A DNA stretch of 64,000 nt from Fagopyrum homotropicum (GCA_033239125.1 BSWB01000001.1:2740501-2804500); one strand, 5' to 3'. Shown: positions 51,463 to 63,883, numbered from the stretch's first letter. Notes: generated by a model from the letters alone, not told the origin. Numbers and translations are program-made.

Positions 51463-53828
51463 ATGGGAGAAGAAGTTGAGATCGTGATAGTTGGGGCTGG
51501 GATTTGCGGGCTAGCCACGGCGCTAGCTTTCCATAGAAAGGGGGTGAGGAGTTTAGTGCTTGAGAGATCCGAAACGCTGCGTTCCTGGGGTTCTGGAATC
51601 GCAATTCAAGCTAACGGTTGGCGTGCCCTCGATCAGCTCGGCGTCGGATCTAAGCTCAGGCTCACATCGCCTATTGCTCTTCAGGAGTATGTCTAAATTC
51701 ATTATCTTTTTAATCAAGTTTGTTCTTCCATTCAAATGGTGCATGTAAGGTGTTTGTGGAAATGCCCAAATCAGTCTTGCTGGTAGTATCAGTGACTCAA
51801 TGAATGTAGAGTCATTTTTTGGATTATTGGTGGGGCTCGTTTGGCTGGAATACTAGCATGTCTTAGATGAAGAATTTAATTTTGGAAACGTTGGGTAGGT
51901 ATGGAAGTTGGATTTCCAAATCAATACAGGGAAATATTCTTAATCCACCAGTAAATATGGAAATTACACAAGTTCAAACCATCTGTTAATTTGGGTTTTG
52001 TTTGAAAACACTAGCTAGCCACTAGTACTTTGGCTTGTTGGTTAATTTGTCATGTATTTGAATTGAACAATTGAAAAACACCAAGTGAGTAATATGAAGT
52101 ATTGAAGTATGAAGGGTTTTCCTCATAGTAGTCAACCAAACTTCACCTTGGTGTTCTTGAGGTTGTTAAGATTGAAGTGTAAATGTAGATTATGCGAAAC
52201 TACATTAGGTATACTGTGTTTTCAGTCTAACTGAACAAAGCTCTTGTCTTTTATATGATCAGGGTAGTGGATATTGACCTTCAAAGTGGAAGGCAGAGCA
52301 AATTTGACACATCGTAAGTTTCACTGATTTCCCCCTTTGGTTCTTCTATATTTGAATGCTTCTTGATGTGAGTAATGAATAAAGAGAATTATGAAGCTCA
52401 AGTACACAATACCATGGAATATGGTTAAAGTTTATCACAGTTTGTGCTAAAATTGTAAACCTGATTGTATATGATCCAACTGAATTACTAGTTTGCTCAT
52501 AAGAGGGTAAAATGTTGGTTTTCCTGGGTTGTGTTACTTGTGTAATGGAGTGGGAGTTCATCTGTTTTCAAGTTATGAGTTACTTTCTTCTGTACAAAGT
52601 TTAAAGTCATTTAAGTACTTGTCTGTTGAACTGCCAAGTTTTTGTTAAAAATCGAGATTTTATCAGGGGCATATTGTGAATTGCCTTAGTCTATGATAAA
52701 TCAATCACACGACAATCAATAATTGTGTTAGGGTGGTTGGAGAAGCACGTTGCGTGGGACGAAATGAATTGATCAATGTACTAGCTGAGGAACTTCCCCA
52801 TGGTACGGTCAGATTTGAGTGTGAGGTGCTCTCAGTCAAGCTAGATGCAGTGACATCCTTTCCGGTCTTGGAGTTGAGCAATGGAAACACAATTAAAGCC
52901 AAGGTTACATACAACCATTCAGTAAAATACTATATGGAAGTCATTTGACATGGTTTCTTGGACAAATAGGCTAACGAATTATGATCATCATGTCTCAGGT
53001 GGTTATCGGGTGTGATGGAGCCAATTCAGCAGTGGCAAACTTCCTTAAGCTGAAGCCAAAGAAGGTGTTCTCTCTGTCTGCTGTGAGAGGTTTTACAAAC
53101 TATCCAAATGGTCATGGATTACCACCTAAAATGATACGAATGAGAAATGGAAGCATTCTATCCGGAAAGGTCCCAGTTGATGATAAGCTCGTCTTTTGGT
53201 TCGTTGTTCAAAAGTTTTATCCAAAAGGTAAGTTCAATTCTATACTAACAATGACAACTATGTTTCTGTCTGGCATTTCATATGCAATATAACTTGATAT
53301 TTATCAACAGATTCAAATGTCGCCAAGGACCCAGAGTTGATTAAACAATTTTCTCTAGATTGCCTAAAAGGCTTTCCCGAGGAAAGGATAGAGACAGCTG
53401 AAAAATGTGACCTAACATCACTGTCTTTAACACACCTGAGATACCGGACACCATGGAACGTTCTTCTAGAGAAGTTTCGAAGAGGAACCGTGACAGTGGC
53501 AGGGGATTCCATGCACGTAATGAGCCCGTTTCTTGGACAAGGTGGTTCAGCAGGGATCGAAGATGCAGTTGTTCTAGCCAGATGCTTGGGTGGAAAGGTA
53601 AAAGAAGGCTCGAAGGGGAAACTTTGGGTAAGAGAAATCGAAGAAGCCATCGATCAATTCATTAGTGAGAGGAGAATGAGGTTGGTTTGGTTGTCGACTC
53701 AAGCTTACCTTATCGGTTCACTTTTGGAAACTTCATCCGTGTTTGTTAAGCTCGTGATCGTTTTGCTCATGGCTGTTCTCTTTCGAAACCCGTCTTATCA
53801 TACTCAATACGATTGCGGACGCCTGTAA
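51463..53828 (+). CDS. FAD-dependent monooxygenase, MO1-like, copy C (five exons)
   Basis: Exons 51463-51686, 52263-52313, 52732-52903, 52999-53227 and 53311-53828, all GT/AG, join to 1194 bp, or 397 residues, open throughout. The Rossmann motif VGAGICGLATALAFHRKG (from residue 10) binds the FAD adenosine. GCDGANSAVAN (153-163) and GDSMHVMSPFLGQGGS (290-305) complete the flavin-hydroxylase fingerprint. A hydrophobic stretch near 358-378 suggests membrane anchoring. Exon lengths equal those of copy B and the protein is nearly the same. The products hydroxylate small aromatic-type substrates using FAD, NAD(P)H and oxygen, but the substrate here is unknown. The proximal upstream region differs from B by a MITE insertion, so regulation may differ. 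An F-box pseudogene begins about 130 bp downstream. Confidence 0.92.
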
Positions 53829-53959
53829 GAACAATTGGGTTGAGTTAAGGTTGTTGTAAGGTATGCATTTGTGGTTGTTGATTGTTTTAATAAGTGTGTG
53901 ACCTTCTCAATGATATGTGAAAGTAATGATCATATCTTATAGTATAACCTTGGCTGTGA

Positions 53960-54819
53960 ATACAACAAGGGTCGTGCAAGTCCTAGTTTAGATTTTAGGC
54001 ATTCAGAAATGTTTCCAAATGGAACTTGCACGGCCTTATATGTATTCGATTTGCTGACGAATTAGGCAGACAAGGTACATTACATGTCCTGTGGAATCCT
54101 TGTGTAAGAAAGTTCTTGACTCTTCCTCGGCCGAGTATTACCTCTGCTTGTTCTGTCTATAAGCTTGGCTATGATTCAGTAAACAATGACTATAAGCTTG
54201 TGCAAACTGTGATTGAAAGGGGATCTTGCATCTTTCATGTATTTTCGTTACTCACAGGCTCTTGGAAGAATCTGAACTCTCCTGCAGACTTCAAACCTGA
54301 TGAAATTCTGAATTCTGTGGAGGTTAATGTTGTTTTGCATTGGTTTAGTTGTACACCCTATAGTGTGGATATCTTGACCTTTAACTTGGCGAGTGAAGTA
54401 TTTGGGAAGTTTAAGGTTCCTGAATCTGTGAGAAAAGATTTGCAGATGGAATTCTATCACTGTGTGAAATACAGAGAGTGTTTCGCTCTTCTTTTTGGCG
54501 TAAGTTGGCCATATACATCGTCGCTGTATGTTCTGTGGGTGATGAAGGAATATGGTTCGGCAGAATCGTGGACTAAACTAACTATTCAGCAGCCGGATTG
54601 GTTCACATCCGATTTTTTCCAACCGCCGTCTAAATGTTTCACCAAAAGTGGTCAAGTATTACATGGGACATCAGATCAATGGAGTAGTATCAAGTATCAA
54701 CTGACCCTGAAGGCAATCAAGCTAAGGTTATATTAGGTGACAACCGTCGTATACTTTCTATGCATCCTTTCGTCGAGACCCTTGTTTTACTAGACCGATA
54801 TGATGCTTCTTCTTACTGA
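53960..54819 (+). pseudogene. F-box gene 4, N-terminally truncated and frameshifted
   Basis: Lacks the F-box. Similarity begins with CRASPSLDFRH (about 53970). The frame 54026-54736 carries HGLICI, LWNPCVRKFLTLP, LGYDSVNNDYKLV, FHVFSLLTGSWKNL, FNLASEVFGKF and LWVMKEYGSAESWTKL. Near 54690 a frame change separates it from the normal C-terminus, DPEGNQAKVI...PFVETLVLLDRYDASSY, ending at 54819. Without an F-box it could not join an SCF complex. It is closest to pseudogene 5 (56069-57083). Confidence 0.85.
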
Positions 54820-55332
54820 TTTAAGCCTTGCAAAAAGTCATGAACAGTTCAGCATTCTCTGATTTTATCTTTTAGTTTTATTTTGTCTTTTTAGTTTGCA
54901 TTTTGTTTCAAATAGGTTCTTGATAACAATGGTACTGTTGAATAATAACATATACACAAGTTCCTCAGTAGGATAATTACTTTGCTTCAGTATCATTAAG
55001 AAGATGAGCATCGTTGCTAACCACAAGTAAGTTGGGAGGCAAATTAGTTAGTGCAGTTGTGGTTTTGCTATCCGAACAGTAAGAATTTACTTGATTGAAA
55101 TCAAAATTACGAAATTTATGTATAAATTGCATAAAATGTGTCGCCCTCTTCTGCTGAGGCCGAGTACAGATCCATGAGACGCACTACAGCAGAGAGAGAA
55201 CTATCTGTGCAGATTCATTCAGAATAATACAGTTTTCTGTCACTGTTACATTCAATTCATTAATGTTAATAAGGCATAATTAAGTGTATTATTTGCCTAA
55301 CAATTCAGAGAGAGAACGGTTTTATACTTTTG
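54820..55332. other. Downstream of F-box pseudogene 4; includes inverted empty site of the copia element
   Basis: 55140-55300 is the reverse complement of the two flanks of the copia element at 57287-61013, joined without the element (see findings). 54970-55060 matches 44870-44970 in inverted orientation. No gene. Confidence 0.7.
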
Positions 55333-55400
55333 ATATATCCTTTCGTCGAGAGTCTTGTTTTACTGGATCGATCTGATGCTTGTTCTTACTGATTTAAAGC
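55333..55400 (+). pseudogene. F-box gene C-terminal scrap
   Basis: Encodes PFVESLVLLDRSDACSY and a stop, the exact C-terminus of this F-box family. It is followed by the same downstream sequence (GCTTGCAAAAAGTCATGAAC) as pseudogene 4. The upstream part of the gene is missing. Confidence 0.85.
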
Positions 55401-56068
55401 TTGCAAAAAGTCATGAACAACAGTTTCGGATATTACAGTTAGTTTAGCTTTGTTTTTATCTTTTTAGTTTGTATGTTTGTTTATCTTTTTCAATTAGGTT
55501 CTGAATGAAATTGAGTTCAAAATCCCTAATTACCATTGTAATTCTTGACATGAATCTTTAATTCCATACTAGCAGAGGTTTGACACTAATCACATGAATT
55601 TTTATTTTTTAATATTTTAACTGTTAGAGATAAACTATTGAAATTCTTGACATGAATCTTTAATTCCATTGTAATTCTTGACATGAATCTTTAAATGTTA
55701 GAGATAAACTTTTGAAATTCTATATAAAAAATATTAAAAAAATTATAGGCTCACAAGGATTCAATTAAATTACCTTAATTGGGTAAGTGGGTAGCTAGTA
55801 TATTGAACCGCTGCCACCAATAAAAATTAAAAACCCTAATTTGTCTATAAAACCCCTAATTTTTCTATAAAACCCCTAATTTTTCTATAAAAACAAAGCT
55901 TTAAACCCTAATCTATAGAATCATATTGAACGATCTCCGCTGTTCTCCTTCTGTGATATTGGGCAGGTAAAAACCCTAATCCTCAGAATTTGGAGGTTCT
56001 TCTTGTCCATCTCTTTAACCTCGTTTATTGTGTTGTGCAGGTTGATAATCTTTAAACACCTAGAAAAC
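55401..56068 (+). other. Upstream region of F-box pseudogene 5 with short tandem repeats
   Basis: Three copies of TTCTTGACATGAATCTTTAA at 55545-55695 and three of AAAACCCCTAATTTTTCTAT-type units at 55835-55900. A likely 5' UTR intron runs from GGGCAG|GTAAAA (55968) to TTGTGCAG|GTTG (56041). No separate gene. Confidence 0.6.
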
Positions 56069-57083
56069 ATGAAGAGTTTGCCAGATGATATGATACATGA
56101 AATCCTCAGCAGGGCTCCGACTGCTTCATTACTAAAATGCAGGACTGTCTGTAAATCATGGAATTCTCATATAAAGACTTCTGCTTTCATCCTCAACAGT
56201 CTCAAATCCAACAACAACAATGACGAACTCCTTATGGTATATTCTGCTAACATGGAATTTACCTACAATTCTGAGCATTTGTTTTTGGATTTCATTAATG
56301 TTAAGGATGGACACACCAAATGTCGTGTAAGTCCTAGTTATGATTTTAGGCGAGGAGTCACTTCAATTGTTGAATCATACGGTCCATTGGGTCCAATTGA
56401 AACTTACCACTCCTTATGCGGTCTATAAGTTTGGCTACGATTCAGTTAACAATGACTATAAGCTTGTGCAGATTGTATTTCGAAGGAGATCTTGCATCTT
56501 TCACGTCTTTTCCTTACTCACAGGCTCTTGGAAGAATCTGAACCCTCCCGCAGACTTCGTAAATGTAACTGTAACTACCAGTGAAAGTTTGAATTGTTCT
56601 GTGGTCGTTAATGGTGCTTTACATTGGATTAGTCGTACATCCAATAGTGTTGATATCTTGACCTTTGACTTGTCGAGTGAAGTATTTGGGAAGATTAAGG
56701 TTCCTGAATCTTTGCCTCGGGATATTTTCTCATATCACTGTGTGAACTACAAAGAGTGTTTGGCTCTTCTTTGTTGCAGAAGTTGGCCGGCGGATTTTTA
56801 TGATCTGTGGGTGATGAAGGAGTATGGTTCGGTAGGTTCTTGGACTAAACTACCAACCATTTTGCACCCGGATTGTTTCAGACGCATTCGACACCCGCCA
56901 ATTAAATGTTTCACCGAATGTGGTCTAGTGTTACATGGGACGTTGGATAATGGAGTAGTATCATCTGACCATGAAGGCAATCAAGCTAAGATTATATTTG
57001 GTGACAAGCATCGTATATTTTCCATGCATCCTTTCGTCGAGAGTCTTGTTCTATTAGATAGATCCGATACTTATTCTTACTGA
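56069..57083 (+). pseudogene. F-box gene 5, internal deletion with frameshift
   Basis: The ATG at 56069 starts MKSLPDDMIHEILSRAP...LLKCRTVCKSWNSHI, a complete F-box. The frame runs about 120 codons and stops soon after PLGPIETYHSL. The normal NGLICL and LWNPCVRKF region is absent. The other frame then continues VYKFGYDSVNNDYKLV, FHVFSLLTGSWKNL, VVNGALHWI, FDLSSEVFGKI, LWVMKEYGSVGSWTKL and ends VESLVLLDRSDTYSY at 57083. A deletion near 56405 thus removed about 40 codons and shifted the frame. The first part could still make a short F-box-only protein. Confidence 0.85.
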
Positions 57084-57430
57084 TTTAGTCCCCAGAACAG
57101 CACTGGGATATTACAGTTCAGTTTTTTTTTGTCTTGTTTATCTTTTTCAATTAGGTTCTTCATAATATATGTTTGGTTGATTATACTATCCAAAGCAAAC
57201 ATCAAAGTTTATGTGGAATTGTGAGGCAAATAATACACTTAATTATGCTTTATTAACATAACAGTGACAGAAAACTGTATTATTCTTGATAGTTTATGTA
57301 AATATTGTAAATATAGGGGTGCCCAAATGTAATTATGAGCCGTCTGTAACCTTTTTCCTTCACCTCTTCCGCCTACACGCCGGCGCCGCCCTTCACCGCC
57401 GCTCCTCTTTCTCTTCCTTTACCGGCCCCG

Positions 57431-58930
57431 ATGACTACGGAGCAGAAACATACGATTCATTCCGCTCTTGGGATTTCCAATATCAAGAACAACATCGCTC
57501 TCGTTCTAGATCATGACACACCGTATGCATCATGGGTCACCCTTTTTCGCGTCACCGCCAAGGCACACAACGTCATGGATCATATTGATGCAAAAATTCC
57601 CCTCCCCGCCGACATCGACGACGATCTATGGAATCAAGTAGACGCTACTGTTCTCCAATGGATTTACAGCACGGTCTCAAAGGATATTCTCCTTCAAATC
57701 CTCGACCCCGAGGATACTGCCCTCAAAGCATGGAGTCGCGTAAAGGGCATTTTTCAAGAGAACAAGAACACGCGTGCAGTGTATCTGGAACATGAATTTT
57801 CCAATTGCAAGTTTGCGTCTTTTTCTTCCATGTCCGCTTACTGCCAACACATGATGGCATTATCTTTTCTTGGTGAAGCTCACCTTTCCACCCCTACCAA
57901 ACCACTCCGCCTATCCCAAGTCCTTATTGCTCCACAAATAGTTAAAAACCTCGTCTCCGTTCGTCGCTTTACAACCGATAACCAAGCTAGTATTGAATTT
58001 GATCCGATTGGTTTTTCTGTGAAGGATTTACACACGGGGACACTCCGTCTGAGATGCAATAGCACCGGGGATCTCTATCCAGTTACCGCAAGTTCCGCGT
58101 CAGCCCAAGCTCTTTCCGCTCAGTCCTCGAGTTTCTAGCACGCTCGTCTAGGTCATCCTGGCGCTCCAGTTCTAGATGTTCTTACGAAGTCTTATTTTCT
58201 GTCTTTCAATAAGGACCACACCTCTTCTCTTTGTCATGCTTGTCAACTTGGGAAACATCATAGGCTTCCTTTTGAACGCTCTTTAAATAATACTATTGCA
58301 CCTTTTGATATCATTCAAAGTGATTTTTGGACATCTCCGGTATCTAGTCGGGAAGGTTTCAAATATTACCTCTTGTTTCTTGATGATTTTACCAATTTTC
58401 TTTGGATTTTTCCAATCAAATATAAATCTCAAGTGTTTGATCATTTTGTGCGATTTCACCAATTCATCAAAACCCAATTCAATGCGCCTATTAAAAACTT
58501 CCAATGTGACATGGGTCGCGAGTTTAATAATCAACAATTTCACTCGTTTTTCGCCCTCCATGGCATTTAATTTCCGTTTCTCTTGTCCTCACACCTCCCC
58601 TCAAAATGGGAAAGCCGAACGTGTTATCCGGACCATCAATAATATGATGCGTTCTCTCCTTTTCCATGCTTCGTTACCCATTTCCTTTTGGTCTCATGCC
58701 CTTACCATGTCTTATTATCTTCTCAACATTCTACCCCCCACCACGATCCAAAATCGATCACCCATACAAGTGTTGTATCATTCAACACCTTCCTTCCATC
58801 ATCTCCGCGTGTTTGGATGCCTTTGCTACCCAAATCAAAGCGCAACCATTGCCCATAAATTAACTCATCGGTCCACTCCTTGTGTTTTTGTAGGGTATCC
58901 CACTTACCATCGAGGATATGAATGTTAAGA
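57431..58930 (+). pseudogene. Copia gag and integrase region, broken
   Basis: Gag starts at 57431 with the capsid-like segment LWNQVDATVLQWIYSTVS and AWSRVKGIFQENKNTRAVYL. A deletion then removes the zinc knuckle and most of the protease. FDPIGFSVKDL and HARLGHPG follow, with a stop codon at 58136-58138 where a tryptophan is usual in this motif. The integrase core follows (HACQLGKHHRLPF, IIQSDFWTSP, LFLDDFTNFLW), then a stop and frame change near 58566, then NGKAERVIRTINNMMRSLL and FGCLCYPN. After 58930 comes a low-complexity proline/serine linker with three PPLAS units (59210-59300). Confidence 0.85.
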
Positions 58931-59439
58931 TTTGAAGTCAAATAAAATTATAATTTCTCGTCATGTCACTTTCGATGAGTCATTTTTTCCTTTCGCAAAA
59001 TCTGAGTCTTCGAAATCCCCTTCTGCGGTATTGGATAGTGAACCACAATGCTCACAATATCATTTGGCCCAGCTACGTGCTTCTCAGACCCAACCCAGCC
59101 CGCAACTACCCTCTGATGTGACTCTTGCTCACCCAGCCCGGCCCACTGACTATCTTTTTGTCAGCCAACCCACTCCTCCGTCTGGCCCAATACCCGCCCC
59201 TCACCTTCACAGCCCACCATTGGCCTCCACAAATTCGGACAACCCACCTTTGGCCTCAACACCTTCGGTCAGCCCACCTTTGGCCTCTGAACGTCCGGCC
59301 AGCCCACCCTAGCTACAACAATATCCCACATCTTCCACCGTAGCTCCCAACATCCAGCCTTCAACGAATATAACCCGCCCACATACTCGATCAATTAGCG
59401 GCGTTTTCAAACCTCGCCAATTTTTCGACCTTCATACAA

Positions 59440-60880
59440 CCACCACATCAAACTTATCTCCCATACCCACATCTCATAAAACAGCTCTTCAAGACCCAAA
59501 ATGGTCCGCTGCCATGCTCGACGAATATCGAGCCCTTATACGAAATGGTACTTGGATTCTTGTTTCCCGCCCTAAGCAAACTAATATTGTGCGGTTGTAA
59601 AGCCAGCTACCATCCGGACAGTTCTCAACTTAGCTGTTTCTCGGTCTTTGTCTATTCATCAACTTGACGTAAAAAATGCCTTTCTTCATGGGCATCTCAA
59701 TGAGACAGTTCACATGTTCCAGCCTCCTGGTTTTGTTGATTCTACTCGCCCTTCTCATGTCTGCTTACTGAAGAAATCATTATATGGCCTCAAGCAGACA
59801 CCTCGGGCTTGGTATCAACGCTTTGCAGGCCATCTCCTCAACATCGGCTTCATTGGTAGTAAAAGTGACTCTTCTCTTTTCATATATCGCAATGGCAATC
59901 ATCTTGCCTACTTGTTACTATATGTTGATGATATTATTCTTACTGCCTCTTCCAATGCACTACGCAATACCATCATTGCTTCCCTCAATAAGGAATTTGC
60001 TATGTCTGATCTTGGGACACTTTCATATTTTTTGGGTGTCTCTGTTCAACGCTCACCTTCAGGTCTTTTCTTATCTCAAGAAAAATATGCTCGGGAAATT
60101 GTTGCACGAGCCAAGATGAATAACTGCAAGGTTGCTATCACGCCTACGGAAACCACTATCAAGCTTAGCGCTTCATCTGGACCTCCTGTCAGTGATCCGA
60201 CGTTATATCGTAGTTTGGAGGGGCACTTCAATACCTAACTTTTACCAGATCTGATATTAGTTTTGCTGTCCAGCAGATATGCTTATTCATGCATGATCCC
60301 TGAGAGCCTCACTACGCTGCTCTCAAACGGATCATCCGCTACATCTCTGGCACATCTTCGTTGGGCATCAGGATTTCTCCGTCTCCAAAGTCTGACCTTA
60401 TTGCTTATACAAATGTTGATTGGGCAGGTTGTCCAGATACACGACGATCCACCGCATGTTACTGTGTTTTCTTCAATGACACTCTAATCTCATGGTCTGC
60501 CAAGAGACAATCTGGTGTTTCCCGGTCTAGTGCGGAGGCGGAATATAGAGGAGTTGTCAATGTTGTCTTTGAGTGTTCCTGGTTGCGAAATCTGTTGCTT
60601 GAGCTTCACTGTCCGCTTACCAAGGTGTCCATTATATACACGGACAACATCTCTACTACTTATCTTGCCAGCAAACGTGTTCAACACCAATGAAACAAGC
60701 ATATTGATATCGACATCCACTTCGTCCGCGACAAGGTTGCCCGTGGTCACGTTAGAGTTCTTCACGTACCTTCGGCTTTTCATTATGCATACATTTTTAC
60801 AAAGGGTCTTCCCCAACAATTGTTTTTAGACTTTAGATCCAGTCTCAATGTTCAACCTCCTCCAGTTTCCACTGCGGGGT
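59440..60880 (+). pseudogene. Copia reverse transcriptase and RNase H region, broken
   Basis: The start (WSAAMLDEYRALIRNGTW) is followed by a deletion, then HQLDVKNAFLHGHLNETVHM, SLYGLKQTPRAWYQRF, the catalytic LLLYVDDIILT near 59930, and DLGTLSYFLGVSV, in one frame to 60238. After a shift the RNase H part reads LISWSAKRQSGVSRSSAEAE, YTDNISTTYLASKRVQHQ and HIDIDIHFVRDKV, with a stop at 60691-60693. The RT core is well preserved but its N-terminus is lost, so the element is not autonomous. Confidence 0.88.
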
Positions 60881-61018
60881 ATGATATCTTATGTAAATAC
60901 TACAAATATAGGGGTGCCCAAATATAATTATGTAAACTTTGTTCATTATTTATATGAGCCGTCTAATGACGGAAACCCTAAGGGGGATTTATCCAAAAAT
61001 ACTAATTTTCACAATTTT

Positions 61019-61550
61019 GAATGAATCTGCACAAATAGTTCTCGACTTAGCCAATTAGCTTTGCTGTAGTGCGTTTCATGGATCTGTACTCGGCCTAAGC
61101 AGAAGAAATCTGCACAGATAGTTCCTGAATTTTTAGGGCTTTTAGTTTGATTTTTTTCGTTCTAGTTTGCATGGCGGAGTGCATCATATATTGAACATGA
61201 TATGTTTTACAATTTGGCAGCCAAGAATTCTACCTTATAGAAAGGTTCTTAGAAACATGATTTCATCTGATCAAAACAAGTTCTAGGAAATAGAATATAT
61301 GTTGGATTCCTTAAATAATCTGTAGGTTAAACCCTAAAAGTCGCGAGCTTGCGCTCAAAGAGGCGTTTGAGAAGGTAGACTTACAGGATGCTAGTCCCGA
61401 TTAGTGCCAATGATTCCTAGAGGCCTTGTGGATCGCCCTTCGGCTCATTCCTTCGTTAACTACAGCTCACTAAGAACACAAGTTTACTGGTCAGGAGTAA
61501 TAGGTCAATCGGTCAGGAACACAATTGATTTCTTCTAAACATGTTGGAAT
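61019..61550. other. Spacer between copia and gypsy elements
   Basis: 61019-61110 is the right flank of the copia element (GAATGAATCTGCAC, CTGTAGTGCGT, GATCTGTACTCGGCC), also present inverted at 55140-55225. The rest is intergenic with no recognised gene. Confidence 0.6.
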
Positions 61551-63883
61551 TGTAACGCCCCGTTTATTCGGGTGCGCTCCGATTGTGCTTTCCCCCTCCA
61601 CCCGTTTCATTCTAGCTCGAATTCTGTTTTTCAAGAAATATATCTTTAATGAATTAAATAATTTTTCCGAGTATTATATTAAATTGGGATACATGAATGT
61701 ACTTCCGTATTTTTATTTATTTTTTTTCGGAAAGTCGAGATTTACCGGACCGGGAAATCCCGTTCCGATCATTTATTCGAGTTGGACCCTTATCTTTCCT
61801 TTTTCCCTTCTTTCTTTTCTCCTTTTCTTTCTTCTTTTCTTTTCCTTCTTTCCCGCTGGCGTGTATCTGTGCTGTGCTCCCGCTGCCCTGCCTTGCCCAC
61901 TAGTGAGAGGATAGGAGCCGCCTAGGGCTAGGGCTAGCCGGCCTCCTCGATCCACCCGACCCTGCAGGCCTGCGGCCGGCCCCTCGACACCCTCCCTTCA
62001 TGACTACCCCAACCCGCAAGCCTCACACCACTCTCCCTCATTTCTCTCTGTCTTCCCTCTCTCTCGCTGAACTCTCGCAGAAACACTCTCTCTCGCACCC
62101 TCTTGCTCTGTGGAGGCCGACGGTGCAACGGAACCACCAGGGAGAAGCCCTCACTGCCGCCTCAGCCCGCCGGAGTGCGACGCCTCTCCTCGCTGGTGAG
62201 CTATGCCTCCCTCCCCTCTCCTTCTCGTTATTCTTCTTCTTCTGTTTGTATGACTTTCGGCCGGTTGTGACAGCCGCCAGACCACGCGCCACCGAAGGCG
62301 ACGCCTCGCCGGAAGCCTGCCGCCGGACCTCGTCCTCCCCTGCGCCACGCCGACACGCCGCCACGCCGTAAGCCCGCCACCAGCCCTCTTCTCCCTCTCC
62401 ACTGCAGCGTGCGGCTAGGGTTACAAGAGCTGCTGCTGTTCTTTTTCTTTTTGTAAATTACAGATTTTGCCCCCAGCTTCTGTATAATTGCAATAGTAAC
62501 CCTATTTTCTGGATAACTGCAGTTTGCATCCAAAATTTATTAATAACCACTATTCTAGCCATGTGAAGTTTATTACGAGATTTAACCAACTATGGATCTT
62601 TAAAAAAATAAAATAAACAACTAAGTTGTTGGGTTTTTCATCCGAACGGAAAGGAATAATGAAGTGGGGAGTTTTGGTTTAATCATGTTATGCACCTTGA
62701 AGATGTTTTACGGGTTTGACCGTGTTTTGAAAACAAGTTTCTCGAATTATGTCTAAACCGTTATGCAATCAATATAGCCTATAAGCTAAACTCTTGTAGC
62801 TTTGTTGTATAGGTCCGGAAGCACCCGTTAAGTCCACCCAATCCGTTCTCGACATCCATAACCCCCGCACTCCCTTGGAATACGCGTGAGTACCCTCTCC
62901 GTCTCTTTATGTTAATGGCGGTAGTGTATCATACTAGGTGAATCTAGTATAACGTAGAGCAAATGCCATATAGTGGCCGTGACCTTAGGTATTAAGAATA
63001 GTTTATAGATTTTGGTGTGCTTCGGCAAGCTTACTTAGAGAATCAAAATATGGGAACTAGTATGCTAATGATTATCTTACAAGTTGGACATATAGAAGTA
63101 CGGGGGTGGTTACCTTGACGGATAGTTGATGATAGTATGCCTCGTTGTGTTCAGGCATTGAGTGTTTTCTGCAAGAAGCCTAGAGGATTTATTCGTGTAC
63201 CTTGAGTGAGGTAAGTCTACGGACTTACTTAACTAGCTTTTCGCATATGAGTTGTGACGTGTGGGTGGTGTGTGTTATTCTTATTAATTGTTATGAAATA
63301 ACTTATAAATCGGACTAGGATGTGGACGTGTTATTATTTATTTGGCCCAAGTGTATGACAACGGGCGGTGACCACTATGTCCGGCCCAAAATGGGGATGG
63401 CCGGGAGGTGCCTTGCGACCAGTCCAACAGGTGATGCTGATCCGCATCTGGCCCAAACCTGTTTGGTGAAAGGGGACAAGGGCGGGATCCTTGTGATTTC
63501 CGTGCCACAACTAAATGGAAACTAGTAATGGAATAACCTAAATCAAAGATAATAACCGGACTTCTTTGCAAGCATGATTGTGTGTTTACTTTATCCTTAT
63601 ATGTGTTTGTGCCTTATCGTTCTTCTTATATTCGAATTGCTAGCTAACGGTTCAAAACCGGTTGTATAGATGCCTTGCAGGTTAGGGATGCCGCCGAGTG
63701 AGGTGGAGGAGTGGACAGCCGGGGGGTCTCCGTACATTATAGGACGGGGGCGTTTTTGAGTTTTTGCCTTTATTTGTGCCATGTTGGAAAGGTCCGGTGA
63801 AATTGTTGTCAAGCTAAGGGTCGGGACCCATTGTGAGGTCTCGCCCGTAGCATCCCGATATCCCGCGGATTTGGGGTGTTACA
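61551..63883 (+). mobile_element. 5' LTR of a Ty3/gypsy retrotransposon leaving the window
   Basis: 2333 bp from TGTAACGCCCCGTTTATTCG to TTTGGGGTGTTACA, followed by a primer-binding site. It shares landmarks with the three other LTRs: AAGTCTACGGACTTACTTAA near 63210, ATCGGACTAGGATG near 63306, GTGTATGACAACGGGCGGTGAC and GGGTCGGGACCCATTGTGAGG near 63820. TGTAAC...GTTACA ends with long LTRs fit the Tekay/Del chromovirus group, which is an inference without the polyprotein. The first 600 bp are unusually C-rich and open in several frames by composition only. Confidence 0.9.

Larger units (their letters stand above)
57287..61013 (+). mobile_element. Degenerate Ty1/copia LTR retrotransposon
   Basis: The 5' LTR starts TGATAGTTTATGTAAATATT at 57287 and the 3' LTR (60882-61013, 132 bp) starts TGATATCTTATGTAAATACT. 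Both contain AATATAGGGGTGCCCAAAT and GAGCCGTCT. The 5' copy has lost an internal block and its end. Flanking ATTCT (57282-57286) and ATTTT (61014-61018) are a plausible diverged 5-bp duplication. Domain order gag, integrase, reverse transcriptase, RNase H identifies Ty1/copia. Deletions, stops and shifts disable it. An inverted empty site at 55140-55300 supports the borders. Confidence 0.88.

Noticed and set aside
61697..62533. Several long frames on both strands in the 61551 LTR
   Set aside because: C-rich low-complexity sequence opens many frames at once. The region is an LTR with clear ends.
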